From the NCBI GenBank assembly GCA_016209805.1, contig JACQVJ010000291.1, positions 1 through 7,501 of the forward strand: DNA of 7,501 nt. Direction: 5' to 3'. Source of the stretch: Ignavibacteriota bacterium (GTDB lineage Bacteria > Bacteroidota > Ignavibacteria > UBA10030 > UBA6906). The notes below the pieces were generated by a model. That model had not been told where the DNA came from and searched no databases. It saw only the letters and a list, made by a program, of their open reading frames with translations. Below are positions 6,526-7,501 of this stretch, one piece after another (the first letter of the stretch is position 1; every line of letters begins with the position of its first letter). The position numbers and the translations under genes are program-made.

Positions 6526-7452
6526 TCAGGATTGATTCCGGGTACCAAGGAGATAGAGGACAGCCATGCGAACTGCAACGCCGTTCAACACTTGTTGAAG
6601 TATGACAGAGAATTCGCTGTCGGCAACATCGGCCGAGAGTTCAACATCGCGATTGATGGGCCCGGGATGCATGATGGTAATGTCCCTGCCTGCCTTTTCG
6701 AGTCGACTGCGTGTGATGCCGTAATAGTTGTGGTACTCACGGATCGAAGGGAATAACCGACCGGCATCTCTTTCCAGTTGTATTCTCAACACGTTGAGCA
6801 CATCGGTCTTTGGAAGAACGTCGTCAATATGATGATAGACATCGACACCGAACTTCTCCACTTCGCGAGGGATCATTGTAGCAGGGCCGCATACTGAGAC
6901 CTTTGCCCCCATTGTCTTCAGACCGTAGATGTTAGAACGAGCCACTCGACTGTGGGCAATATCGCCGACGATACACACATGCAGGTCCTCAATCCGTTTG
7001 AATTTCTCCCGTATGGTATACATATCAAGGAGTGCCTGGGTCGGGTGTTCGTGTCCTCCGTCTCCTGCATTGACCACCGTGGCGTCGATGACCTGCGAAA
7101 GATAGTGCGGCGCGCCGGCAGCCCAATGGCGCATCACAACAATGTCCACCTTCATCGCTTCAATGTTGCGAGCGGTATCCTTTAGCGTCTCCCCCTTGGT
7201 TACGCTGCTGCCGCTTGCATTGAAGCCCAGCACATCCGCGGAAAGTCTCCGCTCGGCAAGCTCGAACGAAAGCTGTGTCCGTGTCGAGCTCTCGAAGAAC
7301 ATGTTGGCAATCGTTTTTCCTTGCAATGGAGGGACTTTCTTGATCGGTCGCTCGAGCACCTCACGGAACGACACAGCGGTATCCAGAATAAGCTGAATAT
7401 CATCCCGTGCCATCCCATCCAACCCCAAGAGGTGTTTTGAGTGTAGCGGCAT
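6526..7452 (-). CDS. pyrB: Aspartate carbamoyltransferase, catalytic chain
   Basis: This cytoplasmic enzyme joins carbamoyl phosphate and L-aspartate to give N-carbamoyl-L-aspartate, the committed step of pyrimidine synthesis. The 308 residues match the family length. The carbamoyl phosphate domain has FFESSTRTQLSFE with S56-T57-R58-T59, the flexible loop S83 and K86 (SSVTKGET), R108 in MRH, and H136 with Q139 in HEHPTQALLD. The aspartate domain has R169 in AHSRVARSN, R223 and Q225 in VLRIQ, and the HPGP loop at 262-265. Where the Escherichia coli chain has Arg after STRT, this one has Gln; that position varies in the family. A good AAGGA site lies 6 nt before the ATG. pyrC follows after 15 nt. 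No regulatory chain (pyrI) is in the window. Any pyrR or attenuator would lie upstream, beyond the right edge; only 49 nt of leader are visible. Confidence 0.97.
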   Translation of the reverse strand: MPLHSKHLLGLDGMARDDIQLILDTAVSFREVLERPIKKVPPLQGKTIANMFFESSTRTQLSFELAERRLSADVLGFNASGSSVTKGETLKDTARNIEAMKVDIVVMRHWAAGAPHYLSQVIDATVVNAGDGGHEHPTQALLDMYTIREKFKRIEDLHVCIVGDIAHSRVARSNIYGLKTMGAKVSVCGPATMIPREVEKFGVDVYHHIDDVLPKTDVLNVLRIQLERDAGRLFPSIREYHNYYGITRSRLEKAGRDITIMHPGPINRDVELSADVADSEFSVILQQVLNGVAVRMAVLYLLGTRNQS

Positions 7453-7458
7453 TCTAAT

Positions 7459-7463
7459 TCCTT
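7459..7463 (-). promoter_or_regulatory. Ribosome binding site of pyrB
   Basis: AAGGA on the minus strand, 6 nt before the pyrB ATG at 7452. It supports the MPLHSKHLLGL start. Confidence 0.7.
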
Positions 7464-7485
7464 AGCAGGTTGCTGAAAAACTACA
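7464..7485 (-). other. Short palindrome plus T-run directly upstream of pyrB
   Basis: The minus strand reads AGTTTTTCAGCAACCTGCT, in which AGCA and TGCT are inverted around ACC (7464-7474), preceded by a T-run (7476-7480). TAGTTTTT at the upstream side resembles the Bacteroidota -7 element TAnnTTTG except for the last base, but the matching -33 position would lie at or past the window edge. I also recall similar AGCAGGTTGCTGAAAAA strings as dispersed repeats in various genomes; this is memory, not a search result. It could be a promoter part, a repeat end, or nothing special. Confidence 0.25.
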
Positions 7486-7501
7486 AGTGTAACGTCATTG
7501 C

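Overview
The window looks like chromosomal DNA of a member of the Bacteroidota/Ignavibacteria/Chlorobi group, at roughly 50% GC. The pointers are a DUF4783-type secreted protein, a fibronectin-III lipoprotein of a kind I associate with Ignavibacteria-like genomes, weak or absent Shine-Dalgarno sequences before several genes, and a promoter candidate that resembles the Bacteroidota -33/-7 pattern. This placement is inference from protein family flavour, since no rRNA or marker tree is available. All five genes lie on the minus strand, so transcription runs from the right end of the window to the left. I see no tRNA, rRNA, CRISPR array or insertion sequence.

Right part (7452 down to 5209): pyrB (aspartate carbamoyltransferase catalytic chain) is followed after 15 nt by pyrC (class I dihydroorotase). 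Together they carry out the second and third steps of de novo UMP synthesis. Both have intact active-site motifs, and they form a clear operon.

Middle (5208 down to 3991): a 194-nt gap contains a probable coding remnant with one Asp-box motif. It is followed by an intact outer-membrane-type lipoprotein gene (fibronectin III domain plus a novel-looking C-terminal domain). A 223-nt gap then holds two 44-nt inverted repeats and a promoter candidate.

Left part (3990 down to 1): a small secreted DUF4783-type protein is followed, 3 nt after its stop codon, by a very large sensor histidine kinase. The kinase stays open for 1121 codons and runs off the left edge just after its phospho-acceptor histidine box. 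It carries three extracytoplasmic segments, about twelve membrane helices, a HAMP domain and an NtrY-like H-box. It covers 45% of the window and, with the tightly coupled DUF4783 gene, is the most interesting part. The two genes look like one transcription unit, separate from the pyrimidine genes.
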